A DNA stretch of 64,000 nt, taken from NCBI GenBank assembly GCA_025359105.1, contig JANYHK010000060.1, positions 122,156 to 186,155 on the forward strand. Reading direction: 5' to 3'. This stretch comes from Myxococcales bacterium. Its GTDB lineage: Bacteria; Myxococcota_A; Polyangia; Polyangiales; Polyangiaceae. Position 1 is the stretch's first letter. Each line of letters starts with the position of its first letter. The position numbers were made by a program, and so were the translations under genes. Of this stretch, positions 46,970 to 58,138 are shown one piece after another. The notes below the pieces were generated by a model. It worked only from the letters and a program-made list of their open reading frames with translations, was not told the origin of the DNA and searched no databases.

Positions 46970-47938
46970 GTGGACCAGCCGGAGCCTCCCAAGATCGTGC
47001 TCGAGCAGCCGTCGCCGTGCCCCGACGGGCGCGCCGCGCAGGATCTGTTCGCCCACACACTAGCGCCCGCGCTCGCGCCCGGCGCGGCGTGGACCGTCAG
47101 CGCCCGGATCCAGAAGGACAGGGGGGCGTTCGTCGCCACGGGCGAGATCACCGACAGCGTAGGCGCCGCGGTCGCGCACCGGGCGATCCGCAAGGAGACG
47201 ACGGAGTGCGGAGGGCTCGTGCTCGCCCTCGGTGTGTGGGCTTCGCTCGTGCTCGACGAGGAAGTGCGCCGCGCCGCGGCGCCGCCTCCCCCACCGGCCG
47301 GGCCCGCGCCAGCGGCGCCGTCGTCGGAACCGACGTCCCCGCCGACGCCGTCCCCAGAGGCCGCGCTCTTCCTGAAGAACCCACGCGCGCATCGCTCGTT
47401 CGAGGTGGGGCTCGGCACGAGCTACCAGTACGGCCTCCTCGGCGACGGCGGCGCCGCGATCGCCGGCGGGCACGTCTTCACCGTCTTCGAGGTCGACGGC
47501 GGGTGGTTCTTGCGGCCGACGATCGCGGCGGGGCGCTCGATCCGGGAGGTCGCGAGCGCGACCGACATCAACGCGACCTGGGGCGCGGTGCGCTTCGACG
47601 CATGTCGCCGTATGCCTGGAAACTACGTGGAACGACGCGGCATCCAGATGGACGTGTGCGGCGGCATCGAGACGGGCCTCCTCGCGCTCGACTCCGGCGG
47701 CAACGGAAGGAGTCCGACGGCGGGGGAGGTGCAGAGGGACGTGACGCCGCTGCTCGCCCCCGGCGCGACGCTCGGCCTCCGCGGTGAGCTCGCGAGCGAT
47801 CTCTCCGCCGAGCTGCGCGGCCTCGTCGGCGTGAACCTGCTCCGCAACACCATCCTGGAGACGAACGACGGAGTGAAGCTGCAGACGCTCCTCGCGTACG
47901 CCCGCCTCGAGCTCGGGCTCTCGTGGAGGGTGCAGTGA
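46970..47938 (+). CDS. Outer-membrane-type protein, paralog of the 7762 protein
   Basis: 322 aa from GTG at 46970. N-terminal domain (about 1-100) with CPDGRAAQDLF and CGGLVLALGVWASLVLD mirrors the CPDSAYV...AMAVDP domain at 7762. A Pro/Ala/Ser linker (about 102-128) replaces the Thr-Pro array, and the C-terminal part is barrel-like. No signal peptide is seen from this start. In frame upstream, an ATT at 46940 with AGGAGG 5 nt before it would add a short hydrophobic stretch. GTGA-coupled to the sigma gene. Confidence 0.7.
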   Translation: MDQPEPPKIVLEQPSPCPDGRAAQDLFAHTLAPALAPGAAWTVSARIQKDRGAFVATGEITDSVGAAVAHRAIRKETTECGGLVLALGVWASLVLDEEVRRAAAPPPPPAGPAPAAPSSEPTSPPTPSPEAALFLKNPRAHRSFEVGLGTSYQYGLLGDGGAAIAGGHVFTVFEVDGGWFLRPTIAAGRSIREVASATDINATWGAVRFDACRRMPGNYVERRGIQMDVCGGIETGLLALDSGGNGRSPTAGEVQRDVTPLLAPGATLGLRGELASDLSAELRGLVGVNLLRNTILETNDGVKLQTLLAYARLELGLSWRVQ

Positions 47939-48525
47939 ACGAAGACTCGGGCCTGCTCGAGCGCCCCTCCCACACGTCGGTGCCCGCCGTCGCGCCGACC
48001 TCGTCGTCGCGCGCGCAGATCTTCCGCTCGATGTACGAGGCGCACGTCGACTTCGTCTGGCGCAACCTCCGTAGGCTGGGCGTCGGCGACGGTGACGTCG
48101 ACGACAAGACGCAGGAGGTCTTCGTCATCGCGCACCGGCGCTTCACCGACTTCGAGGAGCGCGGCCACGGCCCGCGGGCGTGGCTCTTCCAGATCGTCCT
48201 GCGGGTCGCGTCCGATGCACGCAGACACAAGCGCCGCCACCCCGAGGATCCCGACGGCGCCAAGCTCCTCGAGCGCGAGTCGATCGAGCCCCCGCAAGCC
48301 GAGGCCCTCGCGCGCCGCGAGGCGCTCCTGCGCCTCGACCGCGCACTTGCCACGATCGACGTCGCCCGCCGCGCCGTCCTCGTGCTTCACGAAGTCGAAG
48401 AAATGACCGCACCGGAAATCGCGCAGAGCCTTGGAATCCCTCTCAACACCGTCTATTCGCGCCTCCGTGTGGCGCGCGCCGAGCTCGAAGCGGCGCTCGC
48501 CCGCCAGGAAGGAGCTTCACGATGA
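47935..48525 (+). CDS. ECF-family RNA polymerase sigma factor, paralog of the 8970 protein
   Basis: 196 aa from GTG. Region 2 (about residues 35-105: YEAHVDFVWRNLRRLGVGDGDVDDKTQEVF) and region 4 (about 130-190: MTAPEIAQSLGIPLNTVYSRLRVAR). Strongly alike to the sigma factor at 8970, including the VWRN-x-R-x-LGV motif. Start overlaps the outer-membrane protein stop and its stop overlaps the membrane partner start. Confidence 0.93.
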   Translation: MNEDSGLLERPSHTSVPAVAPTSSSRAQIFRSMYEAHVDFVWRNLRRLGVGDGDVDDKTQEVFVIAHRRFTDFEERGHGPRAWLFQIVLRVASDARRHKRRHPEDPDGAKLLERESIEPPQAEALARREALLRLDRALATIDVARRAVLVLHEVEEMTAPEIAQSLGIPLNTVYSRLRVARAELEAALARQEGASR

Positions 48526-49364
48526 GCGACCTCGATCTCTCCACGGGCACGCGCGCCCTCCTGGCTGCGGCGAAGGCGGACGCACCGTCCAAGCTGGCGA
48601 AGGCCAAGATCTGGGGCGGGGTCGCGGCGACGACGGCGGCGGCCGCCGGCGCGGGCGCAGGGGCGGGGAGCGTGGCGGCGCTCGGCCTCGGCGTCGGCCA
48701 CGGTACAGCGAAGCTCGTCGTGGCGGGCGCTCTCTTCGGGAGCGCGGTGACGGTGGGCCTCGCCATGGCGCTGATGCACGTCGGGCCGCTGGCACCGAGC
48801 CCGGCGGATTCGCACGCGGCAACGCAGCTCGCCGCGCAGCCCGCTCACACTCCGGCCGCGCCCGTGCAGCCCGTCGGCGCGGCTGCACGCGACGATGGAG
48901 CACGAGACGACTCGCCCGCGGTCGCGCCTGTCCCCGCGACCGCGCCCGCGAGCCCTGCGCTCCCGACGGCACCCGCAGCCAACGCCCCGCTGCCCTCCGT
49001 GGTCGCGCGCACGGTGTCACCGGACGCACCCGCACCGGCCGCGCCCACCGCCCTCGCCGCGAAGCCCCGGATCCTCTCCTCGCGTTCCGCGCTGGCCGCC
49101 TCGCCAAGCAAGCTCGACCGGGACGATCTCCTCGAGCGGGAGTCGCGCCTCGTCGCCGAAGCCCGGGGCGCGCTCGTGCGGGGAGACGCCCGCGCGTCGC
49201 TCGCTGCGGTGCGCGCTGCGCAGGCCATAGACAGTCACGCGCTCGCGCCGGAGGAGCTCTCGCTCGAGGCCCGCGCACTCCGCGCGCTCGGCAACGAAGA
49301 CGGCGCGGCCGCCGCGGAGGCGAAGCTGCGCACCCGCTACCCCGACCACGCCCTGGCGCGCTGA
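48522..49364 (+). CDS. Membrane protein with TPR-like tail, putative anti-sigma partner, paralog of 9626
   Basis: 280 aa. Starts MSDLDLSTGTRALLAAA as the paralog starts MSDMSSEARALLDSA. Then an Ala/Gly membrane region (about 32-90), a Pro/Ala linker, and a TPR-like C-terminus (LVRGDARASLAAVRAAQAID, ending TRYPDHALAR). No zinc-binding anti-sigma motif. Role inferred from strict co-location with the ECF gene in both modules. Confidence 0.72.
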   Translation: MSDLDLSTGTRALLAAAKADAPSKLAKAKIWGGVAATTAAAAGAGAGAGSVAALGLGVGHGTAKLVVAGALFGSAVTVGLAMALMHVGPLAPSPADSHAATQLAAQPAHTPAAPVQPVGAAARDDGARDDSPAVAPVPATAPASPALPTAPAANAPLPSVVARTVSPDAPAPAAPTALAAKPRILSSRSALAASPSKLDRDDLLERESRLVAEARGALVRGDARASLAAVRAAQAIDSHALAPEELSLEARALRALGNEDGAAAAEAKLRTRYPDHALAR

Positions 49365-49370
49365 CGGCGG

Positions 49371-50606
49371 CTACTGTCCGGCGTCGAGCTTGCCGCGCAG
49401 GATCCGCGCGGCCTCCCGGTACGCGGGGCGATCCGGGTACAGGACCGCGAGCTGATCGTAGGCAGCCGCGGCGCGCTCGTATTGCCCGCTCGCGACGAAG
49501 TCGACGGCCTGGCGCTCCAGCGTACGCTGCGCGGGGTTCGTCGCCGTGGGCTGCGCGGGTTGGGTCGAGCCGGACGCCGGCGGCGGGGGCGCGACCGGAA
49601 GCTGCGAGAGCGCGATCGTCGGCGGGACCGTGGGCGGAAGGAGCGTCGTCGGTCCGGCGTCGGGCGCGCCCGCGAACGTGGGCGCCGACGCCGCGGCGTC
49701 CGTGGCCACCGCCACCGTTCGCTGCGGCTCGTCGTCCGCGAGGAAGAGAAAGTAGAGCGACACCAGGATCGCCGGCAGCAGGGCGACGAGGATTTTCTTC
49801 GGGCCGCTCAGCTCGTCCCATTTCTGCTTGAGGACATCGGCGGGGGCGCCGGGTGCGGGCGGTTGCCGCGGTGGCTGGGGCGCTGGAGCCGCTGCGGGCA
49901 TCGCGCCAGGCATCGGCATCGGCATCGGGCGCAGCCCGCCGAACGGCGTCGGCGGCACGAGGCCGGGCTGCCGCGTCGTCTCGCGCAGATCTTCCTCGCC
50001 CGGTCGCATCCGCACGGTGTCGTCGAATGGCGGCCGCAGGAGGTGGGCGGGCGTGGGGATCTCGTCGACCGGTGGCCCTGGTGGCGGAGGAGGAGGAAGG
50101 GGAGGAAGAGGAGGCATGTTGCCTCCGCGCACGCTGGTCGGCGCGGTCGCGGCCTCCAGCGGCTGCACCCGGGTCGACTCGCTCTCCGGTCGCCGCGAGA
50201 ACGCGCCGGGCTTGAACGGACGTGCCACCGGCTTGGCCGGGCGATCGACCACCGCAGTCGCCTGATCGTCGAGATCCGGCTCTTCGGTGTAGGTCGCGCG
50301 GAAGTGAAGGCGCGCGGTGCCCATCTCGATCTTGCAGGGCGGCGACACGCTCGTCCATGCGCGGCCGATCGGTTGCCCGTGCGCGACGACCGGCGAGCGC
50401 TCGTCGACGCTCTGCAAGAAGAAGCGCTTGCCGTCGAAGTAGACGTAGCCGTGCACGTCGAGCACGCCACCGCCCTCGATGCGCCACATGCCACGCCTGC
50501 CGACGCTCATCGGGGAGAGCACCTGCCCGCGGGGGATCGCGATGAAGGGCGGATCGGCGATGCCGACCTCCACTTCGACGACGAGCTCCTCCGACGGGTC
50601 AGCCAT
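49371..50606 (-). CDS. FHA-like and TPR protein of the Tad locus
   Basis: 411 aa from ATG at 50606 (overlaps the CpaF stop by 8 nt). N-terminal FHA-like beta domain (about 15-105), then a long Pro/Met-rich linker. One membrane helix lies at about 250-270 (PKKILVALLPAILVSLYFLFLA), followed by an Ala/Pro linker and a short TPR (about 360-405). Last gene of the operon. FHA domains recognise phospho-Thr, so kinase control of the pilus is possible. Confidence 0.75.
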   Translation of the reverse strand: MADPSEELVVEVEVGIADPPFIAIPRGQVLSPMSVGRRGMWRIEGGGVLDVHGYVYFDGKRFFLQSVDERSPVVAHGQPIGRAWTSVSPPCKIEMGTARLHFRATYTEEPDLDDQATAVVDRPAKPVARPFKPGAFSRRPESESTRVQPLEAATAPTSVRGGNMPPLPPLPPPPPPGPPVDEIPTPAHLLRPPFDDTVRMRPGEEDLRETTRQPGLVPPTPFGGLRPMPMPMPGAMPAAAPAPQPPRQPPAPGAPADVLKQKWDELSGPKKILVALLPAILVSLYFLFLADDEPQRTVAVATDAAASAPTFAGAPDAGPTTLLPPTVPPTIALSQLPVAPPPPASGSTQPAQPTATNPAQRTLERQAVDFVASGQYERAAAAYDQLAVLYPDRPAYREAARILRGKLDAGQ

Positions 50607-51726
50607 AATCGTGCTCGCGCCGCTTCGCTGCATCGTAGACCACGGCGGGCAAGTCGACCCCGTGCTCGTGCAGTTGCGGTAGCGCGCGAGGCAGTATCCC
50701 CGTAGGGACGAAATCGCTCAAGATTTCGCCGTGCTCACCGAAGCCATGGTACTCGCGGTGGAAGATGTCCTGGATCTGGTAGGCCTGCGTCTGCGCGTCG
50801 AAGCCGAGGACCTCCGAGATGTGCGTGATCTTTCGCGAGCCGTCCTGCAGGCGCGACACCTGCACGATGAGGTTCACCGCGCTCCCCAGCTGGACGCGCA
50901 TCGCCGCGAGCGGCATGTCGACGTCGCTCATCATCGCCATCGTCTCGAGGCGCGTGAGCGTGTCGCGCGGGTAGGTCGCGTGGAGCGTCGAGAGGCAGCC
51001 GCCGTGGCCGCTCGTCATCGCCTGGATGAGGTCGAGCGCCTCACCGCCGCGGATCTCGCCGACGACGATGCGATCGGGCCGAAGGCGCAGCGTCGCCCGG
51101 AAGAGATCGCGGATGGTGACCTCGCCCTTGCCCTTCGGATCGGCGGGACGGGCCTCGAGCATCACGACGTGCTGGCGCTGGAGCTGCAGCTCGCGCGAGT
51201 CCTCGATCACGACGACGCGCTCCCCCTCGGGGATGTACGACGACAGCGCGTTGAGCATCGACGTCTTGCCGCTGCCCGTGCCGCCGGCGACCAGCACGTT
51301 CAGCTTCGCGGCGACGAGCGCGTGCAGCGCGATGGCGCTCTCCTCGGTCATCGCCCCGAAGCCGATGAGGCGCTCGACGGTGAGCGTCTCCTTGAAGAAG
51401 CGGCGGATCGAGACGCACGGGCCATCGGGCGCCGCGGGCGGGAGGATGGCCTCGATGCGCGAGCCGTCGGGGAGACGCCCCTCGAGGATCGGGCGCTCCT
51501 CGTCGATGTGCTTGCCGACGAACTGCGCCGCGTTGCGGAGCGCAGCGATCAGGGCCTCGCGGGTCTCGAACCGCGCGTTCGTCAGCTCGAGCTTGCCTTT
51601 CCGCTCGACGAAGATCTGATCGGGGCCGTTGATCATGATGTCGGCGACGACCGGATCCTCCAGGAAGGGCCGTATCGGGGCGAAGAACTGGAGCAGCGTC
51701 TCGGCGAAGACTTCGCGCGGAATCAT
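50599..51726 (-). CDS. Second CpaF/TadA-type secretion ATPase
   Basis: 375 aa. Walker A GGTGSGKTS (148-156), Asp box VVVIEDSREL, Walker B RIVVGEIRGGEALD, and a His-rich GHGGCLSTLHATYPRDTL: a complete GspE/VirB11-family ATPase. It lacks the long N-terminal region of the other ATPase in the operon (55006). Having two ATPases suggests separate extension and retraction motors, or a subtype. ATG overlaps the upstream stop. Confidence 0.9.
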   Translation of the reverse strand: MIPREVFAETLLQFFAPIRPFLEDPVVADIMINGPDQIFVERKGKLELTNARFETREALIAALRNAAQFVGKHIDEERPILEGRLPDGSRIEAILPPAAPDGPCVSIRRFFKETLTVERLIGFGAMTEESAIALHALVAAKLNVLVAGGTGSGKTSMLNALSSYIPEGERVVVIEDSRELQLQRQHVVMLEARPADPKGKGEVTIRDLFRATLRLRPDRIVVGEIRGGEALDLIQAMTSGHGGCLSTLHATYPRDTLTRLETMAMMSDVDMPLAAMRVQLGSAVNLIVQVSRLQDGSRKITHISEVLGFDAQTQAYQIQDIFHREYHGFGEHGEILSDFVPTGILPRALPQLHEHGVDLPAVVYDAAKRREHDYG

Positions 51727-52340
51727 GGCGGGGACTCGGTGCTCTCTGCCGGGGGGACGGCCTGGAGGAGCGACGCGCGCGCCTCCTCCGCGTACGCGCC
51801 TTGCGGCGCGAGACGCAGGTATTCACGAAAATGGGCTTCAGCGACCGCGCGATCGCCCTGATCGCGGACGAGGACCGCGAGCGCGAAGTGCGCTTGCGCC
51901 TCGCTCGGGCGCGCGGCGAGGACCTTCTCGAGCTCGGTGCGCGCGCCCGGCGCGTCTCCCACGGCGGCGTAGAGGGTGCCGAGGACGAAGCGCGCGCTGA
52001 CGTCGCCTGGGTGCCGCCGGAGGTGATTTTCGGCATAGGAGATCGCCACGCGGTAGCGGCCGTCCTGCACGCAGACGCTGAGGAGTGCCGGGAGGATCTT
52101 GGCCTCGTCGCCGCCCATGTCGAGCGCCGCCGCGAAATACTCCTCGGCCCGCGTGAGATCGCCGACGCTCCAGAACGCGCGAGCCTGCGCGACGAGCTTG
52201 TCCGGCTTCTGCTCGCTCTTCCAGGTCTTGACGTTCTGCTGCACTCGATCGCCCGGCGACGGCGCGCAGCCGATCGCGAGCAACAGCACCGCGGCGACCG
52301 TAGCGCGGAGGGCGTGGCAGGCGGGCGACGCCGCGTTCAT
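51723..52340 (-). CDS. TPR lipoprotein of the Tad locus (TadD-like)
   Basis: 205 aa from ATG at 52340. Signal peptide with lipobox AIGC, then about four TPR units (ARAFWSVGDLTRAEEYFAAAL, YAENHLRRHPGDVSARFVLGTLYAA, EVLAARPSEAQAHFALAVL-type). TadD of other Tad systems is a TPR lipoprotein needed for secretin assembly; this is the best match here. Overlaps both neighbours by 4 nt. Confidence 0.82.
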   Translation of the reverse strand: MNAASPACHALRATVAAVLLLAIGCAPSPGDRVQQNVKTWKSEQKPDKLVAQARAFWSVGDLTRAEEYFAAALDMGGDEAKILPALLSVCVQDGRYRVAISYAENHLRRHPGDVSARFVLGTLYAAVGDAPGARTELEKVLAARPSEAQAHFALAVLVRDQGDRAVAEAHFREYLRLAPQGAYAEEARASLLQAVPPAESTESPP

Positions 52341-53221
52341 GACTTGGGAGGCCCTCCGCTGCCGAGCTTGATCTTGAGGCGCCGATCCAGGTTCGACAGC
52401 CACGTGACGTACTCGCCCGGCTTGCCCTCGGTGAAGGCCAGCAGGATGCGCACCTGGCGCTGCGCGGTCTTACCGTCCTGCACGGAGAGCGCGTGCTCGA
52501 GGCGGACGCGCTGCGTGCGGTAGTCGTCGGTGAGCTCTTTGCGAAGCGCGTTCGCTGCGGCGACGGCCTGGCTGCTCGATTCGACGTCGCCACCGGAGCG
52601 GAAGCACACGGCCGCCAGCTCGTAGAGCGGCACCGCCGCGACGCCGTCTTGCACGTGGAACGGGCGCCGCTCGCGCTTGGCGTCGGCGACGCTTCGCTTC
52701 TCGCGCGCGAGCGCCAGCGCCTGGTCGACGCTCGGCTGCGGGCACACCGCGACCGGAGCCCCCCACAGGTCGGGCTCCTTCGGCGGCTTGGTGCTCACGG
52801 TGTCCACCGGCGGTTCCACGAAGAAGAGGTACCCCACCGCGGGGATCATGAGGAGGACGGCGATGATCGTGATCGGGCTCGTCCCCGATTTCTTTTGCTG
52901 CGTCTGGATGCCGCCGCCGGCGATGTCGGCGGCTTGAGCGTAGATCTGCACCTGGCCGACGCCGAGCAGCGTCTCGGCGGGGAGCGGCGCCTGGGTGAAC
53001 GGGATGTTGTTCATCATCGGCGGCGGCTCGAAGCTGAGCGCGCGCGCGAAGACGTTGCCGCCCGCGCCCACCTCGACGAGCACGTGCTCGACCGCGGCCT
53101 GATCGACGGGCAATCGGATGTCGCAGTGCGCGCCGCTGCCGATGAGCGCGCGCTCGTGCTCGATGTTGATTTGCTCGGTCTGCCCCGTGGGGTACCGGAT
53201 CTGAAAGCGTAGGACCCTCAC
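52337..53221 (-). CDS. FHA-domain membrane protein of the Tad locus
   Basis: 294 aa from GTG. N-terminal FHA domain (about residues 5-100, with ALIGSGAHCDIRLP and VEHVLVEV; the usual SRxH is VEH here, so phospho-binding may be lost). A membrane helix follows (about 116-135), then an extracytoplasmic helical region. Sits 4 nt downstream of tadC and overlaps the TPR gene. Accessory role in pilus control is inferred. Confidence 0.75.
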   Translation of the reverse strand: MRVLRFQIRYPTGQTEQINIEHERALIGSGAHCDIRLPVDQAAVEHVLVEVGAGGNVFARALSFEPPPMMNNIPFTQAPLPAETLLGVGQVQIYAQAADIAGGGIQTQQKKSGTSPITIIAVLLMIPAVGYLFFVEPPVDTVSTKPPKEPDLWGAPVAVCPQPSVDQALALAREKRSVADAKRERRPFHVQDGVAAVPLYELAAVCFRSGGDVESSSQAVAAANALRKELTDDYRTQRVRLEHALSVQDGKTAQRQVRILLAFTEGKPGEYVTWLSNLDRRLKIKLGSGGPPKS

Positions 53222-53225
53222 GGCG

Positions 53226-54137
53226 TCACAGCCCTCCGGTGATGGTCATGAGCGCCGGCCCGAGGAGCAGGAGCATGATCGAGAAGAACACGAGCATGAG
53301 CGGGCCGACCATCTGCACGCCGGCCTTCGCGGCGGCCTCCTCGGCGCGCACCGAGCGACGCGTGCGCGACACGTTCGCCTGGATCGTGAGCACCTCCGCC
53401 ACCGGATTGCCGCGCTCCTCCGCCTGGATGAGCGCGTTGACGAACTCGGTGACCGCGTCGACCGGCGCGCGCCGCGCGAACTCGAGGAGCCCCTCCTTGC
53501 GCGTCTGACCGAGGTTCAGCGTCTGGAGGAGGAGGGTGAACTCCTCGACGATCGGATCGTCGGGGTTGCTGCTCTTCTCGACCACCTGCCGGATCGCGCC
53601 GGGAAAATCGAGCCCCGCGCCCATGGAGAGCGCCATCAGATCGATCACGTAGGGGAGCCCGCGTCCGATCGACTTGAGGCGCTCGCTCGCGGTGCTGCTC
53701 AGTTGCAGGTAAGGGAGCGCGCCGCCGAGCGCGGTCATGGCGACGGAGACGAACGGGCCGAGATCCGTCACGTACGCGGCGACGACCCCGACGCCGGCGC
53801 CGCCGATCGCGCCGAGCAGCGACATCGCGAGGAGCTCGTCGGCCGTCAGCCCCATGAAGTCGCCGGCCAGGCCGACCAGGCGATCGAGCTCGGCGCGCTG
53901 CCCGTCGGTCGGGATCCCGCTGAGCCGCACGCCGAGCCAGCGCACGATCGGCTCCACGCCCGCCCACGCCTCGCTCTTCGCGAGCACGCGCTGTCGCTTG
54001 AGGCCGCGCAGTCCGAGGCGGCTCGCCACGCGCGTCGGCGCGCTCGCCAGCGTGTAGACGATCATCACGACGCACATCGCGCCCGCCGCGAGCACCGCGA
54101 GCCTGAGCACGAAGACCTGGATCGACAGCTCGCTCAT
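53226..54137 (-). CDS. tadC: TadC, Tad pilus inner-membrane platform protein
   Basis: 303 aa. GspF/T2SSF-fold: N-terminal membrane helix, cytoplasmic basic region, central helical bundle (LPYVIDLMALSMGAGLDFPGAIRQVV, PVDAVTEFVNALIQAEERGNPVAEVL) and two C-terminal membrane helices. With TadB it forms the platform on which CpaF acts. ATG overlaps the tadB stop (ATGA). Confidence 0.92.
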   Translation of the reverse strand: MSELSIQVFVLRLAVLAAGAMCVVMIVYTLASAPTRVASRLGLRGLKRQRVLAKSEAWAGVEPIVRWLGVRLSGIPTDGQRAELDRLVGLAGDFMGLTADELLAMSLLGAIGGAGVGVVAAYVTDLGPFVSVAMTALGGALPYLQLSSTASERLKSIGRGLPYVIDLMALSMGAGLDFPGAIRQVVEKSSNPDDPIVEEFTLLLQTLNLGQTRKEGLLEFARRAPVDAVTEFVNALIQAEERGNPVAEVLTIQANVSRTRRSVRAEEAAAKAGVQMVGPLMLVFFSIMLLLLGPALMTITGGL

Positions 54138-55005
54138 AGGTCCACGCTCAGCACCTTGCGGGCGAGGACGATCGCCGTCACCCACAGCGTCGAGGAGGCG
54201 CCGATGAGGATGTAGCCGATGATGTTGCCCTCGAGGACCTTGAAGTACCCGGGCCAGAGCGCGTTCAAGAGCACGATGAGGACGAAGGGCAGGAGCCCGA
54301 TGGCCCAGAGCTGGAAGCGCCCCTCGGCGGTCTTCGTCCGCACGACGCCCTCGAGGCGCTGCATCTCGCGCATCGTGGAGCTCGTCGTTTCCAGCACCTT
54401 CGGGAGATTTCCTCCGACCTGACGGCCGATGAGGATGGAGCTGAGCGCCGAGTCGAGCTGCCTGCTCCCCACGCGCGACGCCATGTGGAGCAGCGCCTGC
54501 TCGAGCGAGCTGCCGACCTTCATCTCCTTGAGGGCGAGGTCGACCTCTTGCTTCATCGGAGCCTGGATCACGGTGGCGACCGAGCCCAGCGCGGCGCCGA
54601 TGCTGGGCGTCGACTTCAGGGCGTTGGCGAGCGCCAGCAAGAATCCGTCGAGCTGCGACTCGATCAGCTCCACCCGCTGCTTGCGCAGCTGCTCGATGTA
54701 CATCCCCGGGACGAAGGCGATCACGACGACGCCGAGATACCAGTAGGGGATGTCGATGAGAATGTGCGCCGCGACGTAGGCGAAGAGGACGATGCACTGC
54801 CCGAACGCGATCCTCCTGCCCGGCAGGAAGATGAACATCGGCCGGAGCTTGCGCTCCATCGACGACGTGTAGCGGTTCCAGTAGCGGTGGCCAAAGCTCG
54901 TCGGATCCCGCGCCGCCGAGAACGTCGCGACGAAGAGCCCGAGCCCGACGGCGGCGAGGCTGCCCCATCTCATGAGCTCGGTCATCGGCGCCACGTCGGG
55001 GAGCG

Positions 55006-55009
<4 letters not shown>
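54134..55009 (-). CDS. tadB: TadB, Tad pilus inner-membrane platform protein
   Basis: 291 aa from GTG at 55009, which overlaps the cpaF stop (GTGA); an ATG at 54985 would give 283 aa. T2SSF domain with LLALANALKSTPSIGAALG and SSLEQALLHMASRVGSRQLDSALSSI, three to four membrane helices. Partner of TadC. Confidence 0.92.
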
Positions 55010-56766
<1,757 letters not shown>

Positions 56767-56776
56767 GACGGGATGT

Positions 56777-58138
56777 CTATTTCGCCGACGGGGGCGTCTT
56801 GTTGAACGTGTTGACCTGATCGATTTCCCCGGTGTAGTCGCCGAACGTCGCGAGGGCGTTCTTGATGATCTCCACCGACGATTTGGGCACGGTCTCGACG
56901 ACGCTGGGGATGATGAAGACGGCGCCTTCGACGTCGTTGAGGTCGTCGCGGTTGCTGGAGAAGAGGACGCCGAGGACCGGGATCTGCGACAGGAGCGGCA
57001 CGCCGATGATGTCGTGGCGCTGGTTCTGCGTGCGGATGCCGGAGAGGACGAGCGCCTGCCCCAGCTTGAGCGTGACGAGCGTGTTCAGCTTGCTGGTGCT
57101 CCGGCCGGGCAGGGTGCTCGAGGCGGCGGGCGGCGTCAGATCCGACACGTCGGCCGAGAGCTTCACCTCGACGTCCTTGCTGTTCTGCTCGAAGCGCGGC
57201 AGCACCGTCACGTTCGTGCCGAACTGCACCTTCACGAGGCTCGCGGTCAGCCCGGTGGACGCGAGGAAGTTCTGCTCGCCACCGGAGTCGAACGTGGCCT
57301 CGGCGCCGTTCGACGTGAGCACCGTCGACTGCTTGAGCACCTTCGCCCAGCCGTGGCGCGCGGCGATGTCGAGGCGCGGCAAGGGCTGGTTCACGATGGA
57401 CGCCTGCGCGGCCGTCGGCGTCTTCGCGATGAAGTCGTAGGTGAAGGTGCTCTGGGTGATCTGCGCGCCGCCGGCGGGGTTGGTGAACGAGCCCGCCGTC
57501 GCGTCGCCGCCGATCGAGCCCGGCCACGCGAGGCCCACGGCGTAGCTCGCGCTTCGCTCGTACTGCACGAAGAAGAAATCGAGCCGGATGAGGATCTTCC
57601 CGTCGGCGGGCCCCCGTCCCACGCTGACGAGCGCCTCGACTTGCCCCTCGTACAGGCCCGCGATTTGCTGGATGCGGCGGTACTCGGCGTCGGTCGTCAC
57701 CGCCCCTTCGATGAAGACGCGCGTACCGATCGGGCGGGTCGTGACGCCCGGCATCTTGTCGAGGAGCTGCTGGAGCTCGCGCTGGACGGCCTCCACCGGG
57801 CGCTTCGCGACGCTCACCTGGAACGTCTGCTGAGAGCCGTCCTGCTTCAGGATGAGGAACGTCGTGGAGCCTGGTTTTTTCGCGGTGACGACGATCTTGT
57901 CGCCCTGGGTGGTGAGCGTCGACTCGATGATCGACTTGTCGCCTTCGCCGAAGTTCGAGACGCCTCGCGCAGGCAGGGTCTTCGTCTCGCCGACGGCCAG
58001 GTTGATCTCGTTGTCGCGGTGCGCCTGCGCGCCGGCGTCGACCGCGTACGACAACGTGCACAGCGCGGCCGCGACGCCGACGACGGGCGCCACGGTGACG
58101 AGCGCGAGCCGCGTCGCGAAGGAGCGAGCTCCCCTCAC
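56777..58138 (-). CDS. cpaC: CpaC/RcpA, Tad outer-membrane secretin
   Basis: 453 aa from GTG (overlaps the cpaB stop). Signal peptide, N-terminal domain with the pilus-secretin start EINLAVGETKTLPA, a BON-type domain (about 110-170), then the secretin core with TLVTLKLGQALVLSGIRTQNQR and IGVPLLSQIPVLGVLFSS. Forms the outer-membrane channel for Flp fibres. Confidence 0.94.
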   Translation of the reverse strand: MRGARSFATRLALVTVAPVVGVAAALCTLSYAVDAGAQAHRDNEINLAVGETKTLPARGVSNFGEGDKSIIESTLTTQGDKIVVTAKKPGSTTFLILKQDGSQQTFQVSVAKRPVEAVQRELQQLLDKMPGVTTRPIGTRVFIEGAVTTDAEYRRIQQIAGLYEGQVEALVSVGRGPADGKILIRLDFFFVQYERSASYAVGLAWPGSIGGDATAGSFTNPAGGAQITQSTFTYDFIAKTPTAAQASIVNQPLPRLDIAARHGWAKVLKQSTVLTSNGAEATFDSGGEQNFLASTGLTASLVKVQFGTNVTVLPRFEQNSKDVEVKLSADVSDLTPPAASSTLPGRSTSKLNTLVTLKLGQALVLSGIRTQNQRHDIIGVPLLSQIPVLGVLFSSNRDDLNDVEGAVFIIPSVVETVPKSSVEIIKNALATFGDYTGEIDQVNTFNKTPPSAK

